A DNA stretch of 64,000 nt from an uncultured Collinsella sp. (GCA_902470765.1 CABRHW010000007.1:1-64000); one strand, 5' to 3'. Counted from the stretch's first letter, positions 8,297-17,131 are shown. Numbers and translations are program-made. The notes: generated by a model not told the origin, from the letters alone.

Positions 8297-8297
8297 G

Positions 8298-9617
8298 CTA
8301 TTCCTCCTCGAGCGTGACCTTGCCGCCCAACAGGCGGTAGTGGTCGAAGAAATCGGGATAGGACTTGTTGACGGCCTCGGCGCCGTGGATCACGACCTCG
8401 CCGGTGGCGCGACTCGCGGCGATGGCGGCCATCATGGCGATGCGGTGATCGTTGTGCGAATCGACCTCGCCGCCGGTAAGGGCATCGACGCCCTTGATGA
8501 TGAGGTCGTCACCGGCAATACGCACCTGCGCGCCCAGCGCGGTAAGCTCGCGGGTAGTGGTAACCAGACGGTCTGATTCCTTGATGCGCAGGCGTGCGCA
8601 GTCACGGATGAACGTGCGGCCCTGAGCCAGCGATGCCACGGCCGAGATGACGGGCACCAGGTCCGGAATGTCGTGGGCGCTCATCTCAAAGCCGGCGAGC
8701 TTGTCGGACTGGACGGTGGCGGCGTTCGTGGAGCGCACGATGCGGGCGCCAAAGCGCGAAAGCGCGGCAAGCACGTTGCGGTCGCCCTGTGCGGAGCTCA
8801 GCGACACGCCCTCGACGGTGATGGGGTCGGAGCCGATGGCGCCGGCGCACAGCCAAAAGGCGGCGTTGGACCAGTCGCCCTCGACGGCTACGCTGCCGGG
8901 CGTGCGGTACGAGCCGCTGTTCACGCGGAAGTTCGTGACCTCGGGCTGACCGTCCTTGGCTGGAATGCGCTCGACGTTGACCTCGACACCAAAGGCCTTC
9001 ATGGCCTGGATGGTCAGGTTGATGTAGGGGCGGCTCTCGATGAGGCCGGTCACCTGGACGCAGGAGGGCTGGGCCAGCAGCGGGGCTGCCAGCAGCAGGC
9101 CGGAGATATACTGCGAGCTCACGTTGCCCGGAAGCACAAAGGTGCCCGGGCGCATGCGGCCGCTCGTCTTGAGCGGAAAACCGCCCAGGCCCTGCAGGTC
9201 GCAACCGGCGGCAATGATCTCGTCGGAGAGCGGGGAGAGCGGGCGGCCGCCCAGGCGGCCCTGACCCACGAAGGTGGCCTCCGCGCCTAGCGCGCAGGCG
9301 ACAGGCAGCATGAAGCGCAGTGTGGAGCCACTCTCACCGCAGTCGAGCGTGCCGCCGGCAAGGGCCTTAAGCAGGCCAAATTCAATGCTCTTCATGGTGG
9401 GATGGACCTGGAAGCCGTCCTCGACGGTCTCGATGCGGGCGCCGAGCGCCGTGAGGCAGCGCACCGTGGCCTCGATATCGGCGCAGGTGGTGTTGCAGGT
9501 CACGTGCGTCTCGCCGTTGGCAAGCGCGGCGCAGATGATGAGGCGATGCGCCATCGATTTGGATGCGATGGCGGGAACGGTGCCCTTGAGCGGGGACGGG
9601 GTGATGCGGGCTAACAT
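8298..9617 (-). CDS. aroA: 3-phosphoshikimate 1-carboxyvinyltransferase (EPSP synthase)
   Basis: A 439-residue enzyme that adds enolpyruvate from PEP to shikimate 3-phosphate. It shows the N-terminal KGTVPAIASKSMAHRLIICAALA loop, GESGSTLRFMLP, NVSSQYISGLLLA, RLRIKESDRL and HNDHRIAM. The ATG at 9617 lies inside the end of aroB (7-base overlap) with GGGAG upstream; the frame open before that point is just aroB sequence read in another phase. Coupling by overlap suggests matched expression with aroB. Confidence 0.96.
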   Translation of the reverse strand: MLARITPSPLKGTVPAIASKSMAHRLIICAALANGETHVTCNTTCADIEATVRCLTALGARIETVEDGFQVHPTMKSIEFGLLKALAGGTLDCGESGSTLRFMLPVACALGAEATFVGQGRLGGRPLSPLSDEIIAAGCDLQGLGGFPLKTSGRMRPGTFVLPGNVSSQYISGLLLAAPLLAQPSCVQVTGLIESRPYINLTIQAMKAFGVEVNVERIPAKDGQPEVTNFRVNSGSYRTPGSVAVEGDWSNAAFWLCAGAIGSDPITVEGVSLSSAQGDRNVLAALSRFGARIVRSTNAATVQSDKLAGFEMSAHDIPDLVPVISAVASLAQGRTFIRDCARLRIKESDRLVTTTRELTALGAQVRIAGDDLIIKGVDALTGGEVDSHNDHRIAMMAAIAASRATGEVVIHGAEAVNKSYPDFFDHYRLLGGKVTLEEE

Positions 9618-10717
9618 GCGGATGCGTCTCCCTTCTGGCCGAGGCCCTCGGCAATCAAATCGTGGAAGGTGGAAAGCGGCGTGCGGTCGATGCTGCAACG
9701 ACCAATGTCGTGTGGAATTACCAGGTCGATGGTGTCGCCCGAGCGCTTTTTGTCGTGGAGCGCCTCGGCAAAGACGGCATCGGCATCTAGGTCGCAGCGG
9801 GTCTTGAGGCTGTGGCGGGCGCAGAGCTCCTCAATACGACCGGGCAGTGCAGCATCGCAAACGCCATGCAGGGCTGCGGCACGCGTGATGATGCCCATGC
9901 CAATCGACACGCAGTTGCCATGGCCGAGCTCAAAGTGCTCGCAGGCTTCGACGGCGTGTCCGGCGCTGTGGCCAAAGTTGAGAAGCTTGCGCTGATTGGT
10001 TTCGCGCTCGTCGGCAACGACCACGGCGCGCTTAATGTCGATATTGCGGGCGATGATGAGCGCCACACGGGCCACGTCGCGGTTCAGCAGCTCAAGCGTG
10101 AGCGGGGTCTTCTCCAGCTCGGCGAAGAGCTCGGGGTCGGCGATCACGGCGTGCTTGACGACCTCGCCGCAGCCGTCGGCGAACTGCTCGGGCGTGAGGG
10201 TGGCAAGGCACCCCACGTCAGCGATGACCACGCTCGGCTGCCAAAAGGCGCCGGCCAGGTTCTTGCCGGCTGCCAGGTCGATGGCCGTCTTGCCGCCGAC
10301 CGACGAATCTACCATGGCGAGCAGGCTTGTGGGAATTTGCACAAACTTGCAGCCGCGCATGTAGGTGGCGGCCACAAAGCCCGCAACGTCGCCCACGACG
10401 CCGCCGCCGAGTGCCACGATCACGTCGGAGCGCGAAAGCTCGTGCTCGGCCACAAACTCCAAAATGCCAACGTAGGTCTCGGCACGCTTATGGGCCTCGC
10501 CGGCCTCGAAGGTGCAGATGCTCACCTCGTAGCCTGCGGATTCGAGGCTCTGCTTAACGGGCATCTGGTAGAGGGGGCCTACATTGGTGTCCGTCACGAT
10601 GACGGCACGGGTGCCGCCGGCGGTGGCGCGTACGAGTGGGCCAGCCTGCTCCAGCAAAAACGTGCCCACATGCACCTGGTAGGGGCGTGCGGTGTCGATA
10701 TCGATGGTAATCGCCAT
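9611..10717 (-). CDS. aroB: 3-dehydroquinate synthase
   Basis: A 368-residue NAD- and metal-dependent enzyme that cyclises DAHP to 3-dehydroquinate. The nucleotide-binding GGGVVGDVAGFVAATYMRG segment, the PTSLLAMVDSSVGGKTAID motif, KNLAGAFWQP and the metal-ligand region NFGHSAGHAVE are all present. The start ATG at 10717 follows AAAGGA. It lies 36 bases after tyrA and overlaps aroA by 7 bases. Confidence 0.96.
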   Translation of the reverse strand: MAITIDIDTARPYQVHVGTFLLEQAGPLVRATAGGTRAVIVTDTNVGPLYQMPVKQSLESAGYEVSICTFEAGEAHKRAETYVGILEFVAEHELSRSDVIVALGGGVVGDVAGFVAATYMRGCKFVQIPTSLLAMVDSSVGGKTAIDLAAGKNLAGAFWQPSVVIADVGCLATLTPEQFADGCGEVVKHAVIADPELFAELEKTPLTLELLNRDVARVALIIARNIDIKRAVVVADERETNQRKLLNFGHSAGHAVEACEHFELGHGNCVSIGMGIITRAAALHGVCDAALPGRIEELCARHSLKTRCDLDADAVFAEALHDKKRSGDTIDLVIPHDIGRCSIDRTPLSTFHDLIAEGLGQKGDASAC

Positions 10718-10753
10718 AAGCTTCGGTCCTTTCGACCTGGCGTGATGGGTGGT

Positions 10754-11668
10754 CTAGTGGGAGGCCTCGTCGTCGAGCGCGCGCTTGATGCGGTCGCCCT
10801 CGGCAAGGAGATTCTCCAGATAGCGCTGGTCGCGGTCCTTAAGGGCGCGACTGTAGGCGCCGAGCGATTCGATCAGATGGTCAATCTCGAAGGCGAGCGC
10901 ATCGGCGTCGTCGATCATGAGCTCGGACCACATCTGCGGATTGAGATGCGCCACGCGGGTGAGGTCGCGGTAGCTGCCGGCCGAAAAGCCGTGATGGACC
11001 TGAGCGGTCGGGCTCTTAACATAGGCGTTGGAGACGACGTGCGCGAGCTGGCTCGTAAAGGCGATGACGCGGTCGTGCTCGGCGGCGCTCGTTACGCTGA
11101 ACTTGCCAAAGCCTAAGGGGCGTACCATCTCGCGCACCTGGCCCAAAAGCTCCAGCTTAAGCGCGTCGTCCACTGCGGGCGGTACGAGCACGAGCGGTGC
11201 GCCCTGGAACAGGTCGGCGCGGGAATGCGCGTAGCCCGAGAACTGCGTGCCCGCCATGGGGTGCGCGCCTACAAAGTAAAAACCGTGCTCGCGGGCAAGC
11301 TCAAAGGCGCGCTCGCACACGATGCCCTTGACGCCCACGGTATCGATCACCACGGGGCCCATGATGGCCTCGGTGTCGGTGGCGTCGGCGAGTGCCTGGG
11401 CGTGCGCCTCGAGCCACTCGATGCAGGCCTCGGGGTAGCATGCCAGGACGATGATGTCGCATTCGCCGAGCGTCTCGTCGTTGAGCTCGCCGGCAACGGT
11501 GCCCATGCTGGCGGCCGTCATGACGTCGTCGTCGGGGTCCCAGGCCAGCACGCGGACGCCCGCCTGCGCATAGCCGCGGGCAAAGCTGCCGCCGATGAGG
11601 CCCAGGCCCACGATGCCGGCGCACTTGGGGCCACCTTGGTTAACGCGTGCGTTTCTCACCGTACCCAT
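10754..11668 (-). CDS. tyrA: Prephenate dehydrogenase
   Basis: A 304-residue protein with an N-terminal NAD-binding fold (GIVGLGLIGGSFARGYAQAG, glycine motif at 21-27, followed by WDPD) and an all-helical C-terminal half containing GAHPMAGTQFSGY. It oxidises and decarboxylates prephenate to 4-hydroxyphenylpyruvate for tyrosine. No C-terminal ACT domain is visible, so direct regulation by tyrosine is less likely here than at AroF. The start is ATG 11668 behind GGAG, three bases after the aroF stop codon. Confidence 0.93.
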   Translation of the reverse strand: MGTVRNARVNQGGPKCAGIVGLGLIGGSFARGYAQAGVRVLAWDPDDDVMTAASMGTVAGELNDETLGECDIIVLACYPEACIEWLEAHAQALADATDTEAIMGPVVIDTVGVKGIVCERAFELAREHGFYFVGAHPMAGTQFSGYAHSRADLFQGAPLVLVPPAVDDALKLELLGQVREMVRPLGFGKFSVTSAAEHDRVIAFTSQLAHVVSNAYVKSPTAQVHHGFSAGSYRDLTRVAHLNPQMWSELMIDDADALAFEIDHLIESLGAYSRALKDRDQRYLENLLAEGDRIKRALDDEASH

Positions 11669-11671
11669 GGG

Positions 11672-12697
11672 CTACTCCTGAACGGTCTCTTGGCAGACGA
11701 CCTCGCGGATGGCGCGGATGCGGCGCATAGTGTCGTCGAACTGGTCGGGGGTGAGGGCCTGAGCGCCGTCGGACCAAGCGTGGCTCGGGTCGTCGTGGAC
11801 CTCGATCTCCAGACCGTTGGCGCCGCAGGCAGTCGCGGCGAGCGCCATGGGCTCAACATAGCGGGTGTAACCGGTGGCGTGGCTGGGGTCGGCGACGACG
11901 GGCAGGTGCGACAGGTGGTGCAGCACCGGCACGGCGTTGAGGTCGAAGGTGTTGCGGGTGCGGGTCTCGAAGGTGCGAATGCCGCGCTCGCACAGGATGA
12001 CGTTGTCGTTGCCCTCGCTCATGATGTACTCGGCTGCCATAAGCAGCTCGTCGACGGTGCCGGACATGCCGCGCTTGAGCAGGATCGGGGTCTTGGTCTT
12101 GCCGACCTCCTTGAGCAGGGGGAAGTTCTGGGCGTTGCGAGCGCCAATCTGCATGACATCGATCTTCTTGTCGAGGAAGACTTGCACGTCGCGCGGGTCC
12201 ATGATCTCGGTGACGATCGGCATGTCGAGCTCGGCGGATGCCTCGCACAGCAGGTCCAGGCCGGCGGGACCCATACCCTGGTAGGCGTACGGGGAGGTGC
12301 GGGGCTTGTAGGCGCCGCCGCGCAGCATCGTGGCGCCGGCGGCCTTCACGCGGCGGGCGATGCGGATGAGGTTCTCGCCCTCGACGGAGCAGGGGCCGGC
12401 GATGACCTGGAACTGGTCGCCGCCGATCTTGACGCCGTGGCCGCAGTCGATGATGGAGTCCTCGGGGTGAAACTTGCGGTTGGCTCGCTTGAACGGCTCG
12501 GAGACGCGCTGTACGCGCTCGACGACGTCCATGGACTCGAGTAGGAACGGGTCGATTTTGGTCGTATCGCCCACCAGGCCGATGATGGTCTCGTTCTCGC
12601 CGCGCGAGACATCGGTCTTGAGTCCCTTTTTCTCGATCCAGCTGACGATGTGGCCGACGGCCTCGTCGCTGGCGCTCTGCTTTAAAATCGCAATCAT
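11672..12697 (-). CDS. aroF: 3-deoxy-7-phosphoheptulonate (DAHP) synthase, type I-beta with regulatory N-domain
   Basis: A 341-residue first enzyme of the pathway, condensing PEP and erythrose 4-phosphate. Residues 1 to about 68 form a ferredoxin-like domain (MIAILKQSASDEAVGHIVSWIEKKG…), which in I-beta DAHP synthases of the Thermotoga type mediates inhibition by Tyr or Phe. The barrel follows with IAGPCSVEG, LRGGAYKPRTSPYAYQG, IGARN, LKRGMS and VVADPSHATG. I chose ATG 12697, just after GAGGTGAGAGG; an earlier in-frame ATG would put coding sequence across the leader hairpin. It is the first gene of the eight-gene operon. Confidence 0.95.
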   Translation of the reverse strand: MIAILKQSASDEAVGHIVSWIEKKGLKTDVSRGENETIIGLVGDTTKIDPFLLESMDVVERVQRVSEPFKRANRKFHPEDSIIDCGHGVKIGGDQFQVIAGPCSVEGENLIRIARRVKAAGATMLRGGAYKPRTSPYAYQGMGPAGLDLLCEASAELDMPIVTEIMDPRDVQVFLDKKIDVMQIGARNAQNFPLLKEVGKTKTPILLKRGMSGTVDELLMAAEYIMSEGNDNVILCERGIRTFETRTRNTFDLNAVPVLHHLSHLPVVADPSHATGYTRYVEPMALAATACGANGLEIEVHDDPSHAWSDGAQALTPDQFDDTMRRIRAIREVVCQETVQE

Positions 12698-12728
12698 GGT
12701 GTGCCTCTCACCTCGATAGATAGCCCTT

Positions 12729-12756
12729 GCAAAAACGGCTCGCATCGCGAGCCGTT
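12729..12756 (-). terminator. Terminator-like hairpin in the aroF leader (candidate attenuator)
   Basis: A 10-bp perfect stem (12734-12743 with 12747-12756), 3-base loop, is followed on the minus strand by TTTTTGC, the form of an intrinsic terminator. It lies 32-60 bases upstream of the aroF start, and the only gene beyond it is divergent, so it can only act on the aro leader transcript. No T-box, tryptophan-rich leader peptide or obvious antiterminator is visible. A palindromic operator is the alternative. Confidence 0.55.
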
Positions 12757-12858
12757 ATATATGTGCATGAGAGTTTATACTATCTGACTCGCTTTTGCCG
12801 CCTAAAGCGCGCCGTCGCGGCGCGTCTCCCACGTAATTGCAAAGCTTTTTCTATTATT

Positions 12859-12888
12859 TTGTTAGCCCGCGGCGCACTTGGGTATAAT
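12859..12888 (+). promoter_or_regulatory. Promoter for tRNA-Arg(CCG)
   Basis: TTGTTA (12859-12864) and TATAAT (12883-12888) are separated by 18 bases. Transcription would begin close to 12895, a few bases before the mature tRNA at 12900. Confidence 0.75.
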
Positions 12889-12899
12889 GCCTACCGTTC

Positions 12900-12976
12900 G
12901 CCCTATTAGCTCAGGGGATTAGAGCGTCTGCCTCCGGAGCAGAAGGCCGTTGGTTCGAATCCAACATGGGGCACCA
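12900..12976 (+). tRNA. tRNA-Arg, anticodon CCG
   Basis: The acceptor stem GCCCTAT/ATGGGGC (one G-U pair), D-arm AGCTCAGGGGATTAGAGC, anticodon stem TCTGC/GCAGA with loop CTCCGGA (anticodon CCG) and T-arm TTGGTTCGAATCCAA are clear. The encoded CCA is at 12974-12976. It reads CGG. Confidence 0.96.
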
Positions 12977-12987
12977 TCGAACGTAAG

Positions 12988-13021
12988 ACCGTCCGAACCT
13001 CGCATGGTCCGGGCGGTTTTC
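12988..13021 (+). terminator. Terminator after tRNA-Arg(CCG)
   Basis: A 12-bp stem (12988-12999 with 13006-13017) with one mismatch and one G-U pair, followed by TTTTCTT. It separates the tRNA from the P-type ATPase gene. Confidence 0.8.
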
Positions 13022-13051
13022 TTATACCGACGCGACATGATGGGACGTGGT

Positions 13052-15790
13052 ATGGCAGCAACGGATATCGAGCGCGGACTCTCGACCGCCGAGGTCGAGG
13101 AGCGCATCGCCGCCGGTAAGATCAACCGCAACATGGAGCTCAAGACCAAGTCGGTCAAAGAGCTCATCATCGAGAACCTCTGCACGCTGTTTAACTTGAT
13201 CAACGTGGTCTTGGCGATTTTGGTGTTGCTGACCGGTTCGTTTAAGAACCTGACGTTTCTGTTCGTGGTGTTCTTGAACACGGCAATTGGCGTCATTCAG
13301 TCCATGCGTTCCAATCGGATGGTCGACAAGCTTACGCTGCTCACCTCTAAGAAGGCCATCGCGGTGCGCGATGGCGCCGAGGTGGAGCTCGACCTGGACC
13401 AGATCGTGCTCGACGATATCATTCGCCTGGGGCGCGGTGACCAGATTCCCGCCGACGCCGTGGTGGTGTCGGGCGAGGCGCTCGTCAACGAGAGTCTGCT
13501 GACGGGCGAGAGCGATCTTATCAAAAAGCAGCCCGGCTCCGAGCTCATGAGCGGCAGCTTTATCGACTCAGGCCTGCTGCGCGCCCGCGTGATCCATGTC
13601 GGCGCCGATAACTACGTGGCAAAGATCAACAACGAGGCCAAGTACGTCAAAAAGGTCAATTCCGAGATCATGAACGCGTTGAATGCCATCGTGCGGTTCG
13701 CGAGCATTATCATGATTCCGCTTGGTCTGGCGCTCTTTGCTTCGAGTGTGAGCGAGCTGTGGGATGCCGCGGGAACCCCGGGCGATAGCGCACTTTCTTG
13801 GTGTTTCTCCGAGCTGCTGGCCGGCCGTGTGCCTTCTTCGGCGCTGCTGTCCACGGTTGGTGCCCTGCTGGGCATGATTCCGCAGGGCCTGGTGCTGCTG
13901 ACCTCGTCGGTGCTCGCGATCGCCACGGTGCGCCTGGCGCGTCGCAAGGTGCTGGCACAGCAGCTCTACTGCATCGAGACGCTCGCGCGCGTCGACGTTT
14001 TGTGCCTGGACAAGACGGGCACCATCACCTCGGGCCGTATGGAGGTCGAGGGCACCTACCCGCTGCCTGTTGAGGGTGTTGGCTTTGGCGCGGACTCGGA
14101 CGAGGCGGCTGTCCCCGTCGAGACCACGGTGCTCGACTTTGCGCTTGCCAACGTAGCACGTGCGACCTCGGCAGATGCCAACGAGACCTGCCAGGCGCTG
14201 CTCAACTACTACGCCGATCGTCCGGTCGAGGTGTCCGAGCCGCTGTCGGTCATTCCGTTCTCGTCGTCAAAAAAGTGGAGCGGCGCGTCGTTTGCGCAGG
14301 GCTCCTATGTGATGGGCGCCGCGCAGTTTGTGCTCTCTGATCGCGCATTTGCTCAGGTCGAGAATCGTGTGGCCGAGCTTGCCGATACCTGCCGCGTACT
14401 TGTGGTGGCGCGCGTGGACGGCTTTTCGCCCGATGGCGATATGGTGGGCGAGGCCGAGCCCGTGGGTTTTGTGACTATTCGTGACGAGATTCGTACCTCG
14501 GCAGCCGAGACTATCGGCTACTTTAACGAGCAGGGCGTGACCCTCAACGTGATCAGCGGCGACGACCCGCGTACGGTGTCGTCGATCGCGCGCGTGGTGG
14601 GCGTGCCGGGCGCCGATGCTTACGTGGACGCGACAACCCTCGATACGCCGTCCAAGATTGATGCGGCTGTGGACCGCTATCACGTTTTTGGGCGTGTGAC
14701 GCCGCAGCAGAAGCGCGAGCTCGTACAGGCGCTCAAACGCCGCGGGCACACCGTGGCCATGACGGGCGACGGCGTCAACGACGTGCTGGCGCTCAAGGAG
14801 GCCGACTGCTCCGTGGCGATGGCCGCCGGCTCCGATGCCGCACGTAATGTGGCCGAGATCGTGCTCGTCGATAACGACTTTGCCTCGATGCCCGCTGTGG
14901 TGGCCGAGGGCCGTCGTTCTATCAATAACGTGCAGCGCTCCGCCGCGCTCTTTCTGACCAAGACGCTTTTCTCGATGGGCCTGGCGGCGCTGTTCATCGC
15001 GCTACCGCCGTATCCCTTTGAGCCCATTCAGATGACGCTCATCAACTTCTTCTGCATCGGCGCGCCGGGCTTTGTGCTGGGCCTGGAGCCTAACAACGCC
15101 CGCGTGAAGGGGTCGTTCTTGACCAACGTGCTTAAGCGTGCGCTGCCGGCGTCGATTGCGGTCATTTTGGCCGCGGCACTCGATATCTTTGTGGCGCGCG
15201 TATTTGGCTTTAGTCAGCTTACGCTTTCGACCATGTGCCTGCTCACGTCGTGCGCGGCGAGCGTCAGCCTAATCTGGCGCATCTCGCAGCCGCTCACGCC
15301 CTTGCGCGTGGTGCTTTTCGTGTTTGTCGTCGCCGGTATTTTGACGGGCGTTATCGGGTTCCCGGGGCTGCTGTCCATCGCCAATCTGTCGATGGGCCAG
15401 ATGGTCATTTTGGCGGTTATCATCGTCTTTACCTGCGCGGTGTTCTTTAAGCTTGCCACGATGATGGACTCGCTTAAGCCCCGTCGCCGTCATGCGGCCA
15501 CCGGCTTTGGCCGTGGCGTGCGCGTTCGTCTGGGTCGCGGCGGCGGCAAGGTGAGCTCGACGGGATCGACCGCCGAGCGTTTTGCCAAGCGCGTTGCCGC
15601 CGATATGGCGCAGCGCCGCGAGGAACGCACTGTCCGCGAGGCCGAGGCCCGTGCACTCGAGGGCGTGGCCCAGACCAAGCCCAAGAAAAAGAAGGGCGTC
15701 GGTGCCAAGCGCTCCCGCGTGACCAAATCGGCCCAGGGCATTAAAGTCTCGATGCCAAGCAAGAAGAATAAGCCCGTAAAGAAAGACTAG
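13052..15790 (+). CDS. P-type cation-transporting ATPase with long basic C-terminal tail
   Basis: A 912-residue ion pump. It shows the actuator motif TGES (151-154), the phosphorylated aspartate in DKTGT (320-324) and the hinge TGDGVND (571-577), with helix pairs before the actuator and after it, and IPQGLVLLTSSV in the transmembrane cation path. The layout resembles CtpE-like calcium/magnesium pumps rather than heavy-metal pumps: there is no CPC motif and no N-terminal metal domain. The ion is not determinable. From about residue 805 a roughly 105-residue extension is rich in Arg and Lys (RRRH, KPKKKKG, KKNKPVKK). I chose ATG 13052 because it follows the tRNA terminator; two ATGs 12-15 bases upstream are possible. 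Confidence 0.9.
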   Translation: MAATDIERGLSTAEVEERIAAGKINRNMELKTKSVKELIIENLCTLFNLINVVLAILVLLTGSFKNLTFLFVVFLNTAIGVIQSMRSNRMVDKLTLLTSKKAIAVRDGAEVELDLDQIVLDDIIRLGRGDQIPADAVVVSGEALVNESLLTGESDLIKKQPGSELMSGSFIDSGLLRARVIHVGADNYVAKINNEAKYVKKVNSEIMNALNAIVRFASIIMIPLGLALFASSVSELWDAAGTPGDSALSWCFSELLAGRVPSSALLSTVGALLGMIPQGLVLLTSSVLAIATVRLARRKVLAQQLYCIETLARVDVLCLDKTGTITSGRMEVEGTYPLPVEGVGFGADSDEAAVPVETTVLDFALANVARATSADANETCQALLNYYADRPVEVSEPLSVIPFSSSKKWSGASFAQGSYVMGAAQFVLSDRAFAQVENRVAELADTCRVLVVARVDGFSPDGDMVGEAEPVGFVTIRDEIRTSAAETIGYFNEQGVTLNVISGDDPRTVSSIARVVGVPGADAYVDATTLDTPSKIDAAVDRYHVFGRVTPQQKRELVQALKRRGHTVAMTGDGVNDVLALKEADCSVAMAAGSDAARNVAEIVLVDNDFASMPAVVAEGRRSINNVQRSAALFLTKTLFSMGLAALFIALPPYPFEPIQMTLINFFCIGAPGFVLGLEPNNARVKGSFLTNVLKRALPASIAVILAAALDIFVARVFGFSQLTLSTMCLLTSCAASVSLIWRISQPLTPLRVVLFVFVVAGILTGVIGFPGLLSIANLSMGQMVILAVIIVFTCAVFFKLATMMDSLKPRRRHAATGFGRGVRVRLGRGGGKVSSTGSTAERFAKRVAADMAQRREERTVREAEARALEGVAQTKPKKKKGVGAKRSRVTKSAQGIKVSMPSKKNKPVKKD

Positions 15791-15801
15791 CCCCAACGCC
15801 T

Positions 15802-15878
15802 CCCTAAGTTGCGGTGAAATAGGGACTGTTTAAGCGTTTTAACCTCCTATTCAGTCCCTATTTCACCGCAACTTAGGG
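15802..15878. repeat. 27-bp perfect inverted repeat (REPIN-like)
   Basis: Arms 15802-15828 and 15852-15878 are exact reverse complements around a 23-base centre. Each arm ends in AGGGACTG at the inner side. It lies 11 bases after the ATPase stop and about 100 bases before the zinc-ribbon gene. It has no T-run, so it is not a standard terminator. The GGGAC core recalls the REP elements around 32.9-33.8 kb and 41.8 kb. Confidence 0.85.
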
Positions 15879-15976
15879 GTGAGCGGCGATGTTGAATTGG
15901 TGCCTTGCGCCTGTGGGGCCGTGTCGATGTTATGCTCTAACCTCAATTGTTTGAATTGCTTCGGAAAGAGGATGCC

Positions 15977-17131
15977 GTGATCTGCCCGCATTGCCTAAAG
16001 ACCATCGAGGACGGCGCCTCGTTCTGCCCCTATTGCAACGCATACGTTGGTCCGGGCGATGGACCCGAGCATACCGAGTTCGTGTTCTGCGACGGCTGCG
16101 GCGCCCGTCTGTCCCCGCATGACCGTACCTGTCCCAAGTGTGGACGCCCCGCGCCAGGCATCCTTTCCGAGGACGCGGCCGCATCCGACCTGGCCGCAGG
16201 GCGCACGGCCGGCTTTCCGCGCCTGACGCAGGAGCAGATCGATACCGAGGTGCCCCACGCGCCGGCATCTGCCGCCGCGGTGCTCTCCGACGCAGCCGAC
16301 CCCAACGAGACCTGCGTGCTGCCTGCCTTCGATAAGGACTTTGGCATCCCCAAGGTGGATATCCCCACGCCGGTGTCCCTGCGCGATGATGCCCAGCCTA
16401 AAAAGCAAAAGCCCAAGCGCAAGGTCCATCCCGACGAGGATGCCTATCACAAGCACAAGCGCCATATCCCCAAACCGCTCATCGTCATCGCGGTGCTCGC
16501 TGCCGTGTGCGGTGGTGCCTATTGGTTTGTGACTGCCGATCCCATGGGCGTCATGCCCGGCTTCTACGACCAGTTTGGCCAGGCCGCCAAGACTACCTTC
16601 CCGTCGCGCCAAAAGGGCGAGGCCACCGAGAAAGAGTCCAAGCAAGAGGATACGTCCGAGGTCGTTCAGGAGGAGACCGTCTTAACCGACGACCAGCTCT
16701 ACACCATGCTCGACGGCCTGTACCAGACCATCGTGTCGTACAGCGACGAGGATCAGATTGGCGAGGTCATCGATTCGTTTAATAACGGCTATCTGCGTAC
16801 ACCGCTCTCCACCCGCCAGGAGCTGTCGCAGAGCGCTTATGCCCTGCGCGACCAGATTAAAAAGACCCAGGATGAGCTCAACAACCTCAAGGTTCAGGAC
16901 GACACGGTCTATGCGGAGGACATCGATCATCTAAAGCAGCTTGCCCAGTGGATGTACGAGCGTGTCGACGTGATCTGCCAGAGCTGGGATATCTCGCTGT
17001 CCATTCCCGACGGCGAGTCGCTGAGCGCCCGTCAGAGCGAGATCCTGGCGCCTATCGCTCAAGGCGGCAACAGCGCGCTTAACCAGTACGACGCCAACGT
17101 GAGCGCCTGGAGGCCGCAGCAGCGTTCGTAA
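15977..17131 (+). CDS. Double zinc-ribbon, single-pass membrane protein of unknown function
   Basis: A 384-residue protein. Two zinc ribbons open it: Cys3/6/17/20 and Cys38/41/52/55, all CxxC pairs. A low-complexity linker rich in Ala, Asp and Lys follows, then one membrane helix (about 167-187) and an extracytoplasmic domain from about 190 to the end, with helical, Gln/Asp-rich character. The start is GTG 15977 behind AAAGAGG; the longer frame upstream has no ribosome site. I do not recognise the C-terminal domain. The arrangement (ribbon inside, domain outside) is common among uncharacterised Gram-positive envelope proteins. Confidence 0.75.
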   Translation: MICPHCLKTIEDGASFCPYCNAYVGPGDGPEHTEFVFCDGCGARLSPHDRTCPKCGRPAPGILSEDAAASDLAAGRTAGFPRLTQEQIDTEVPHAPASAAAVLSDAADPNETCVLPAFDKDFGIPKVDIPTPVSLRDDAQPKKQKPKRKVHPDEDAYHKHKRHIPKPLIVIAVLAAVCGGAYWFVTADPMGVMPGFYDQFGQAAKTTFPSRQKGEATEKESKQEDTSEVVQEETVLTDDQLYTMLDGLYQTIVSYSDEDQIGEVIDSFNNGYLRTPLSTRQELSQSAYALRDQIKKTQDELNNLKVQDDTVYAEDIDHLKQLAQWMYERVDVICQSWDISLSIPDGESLSARQSEILAPIAQGGNSALNQYDANVSAWRPQQRS

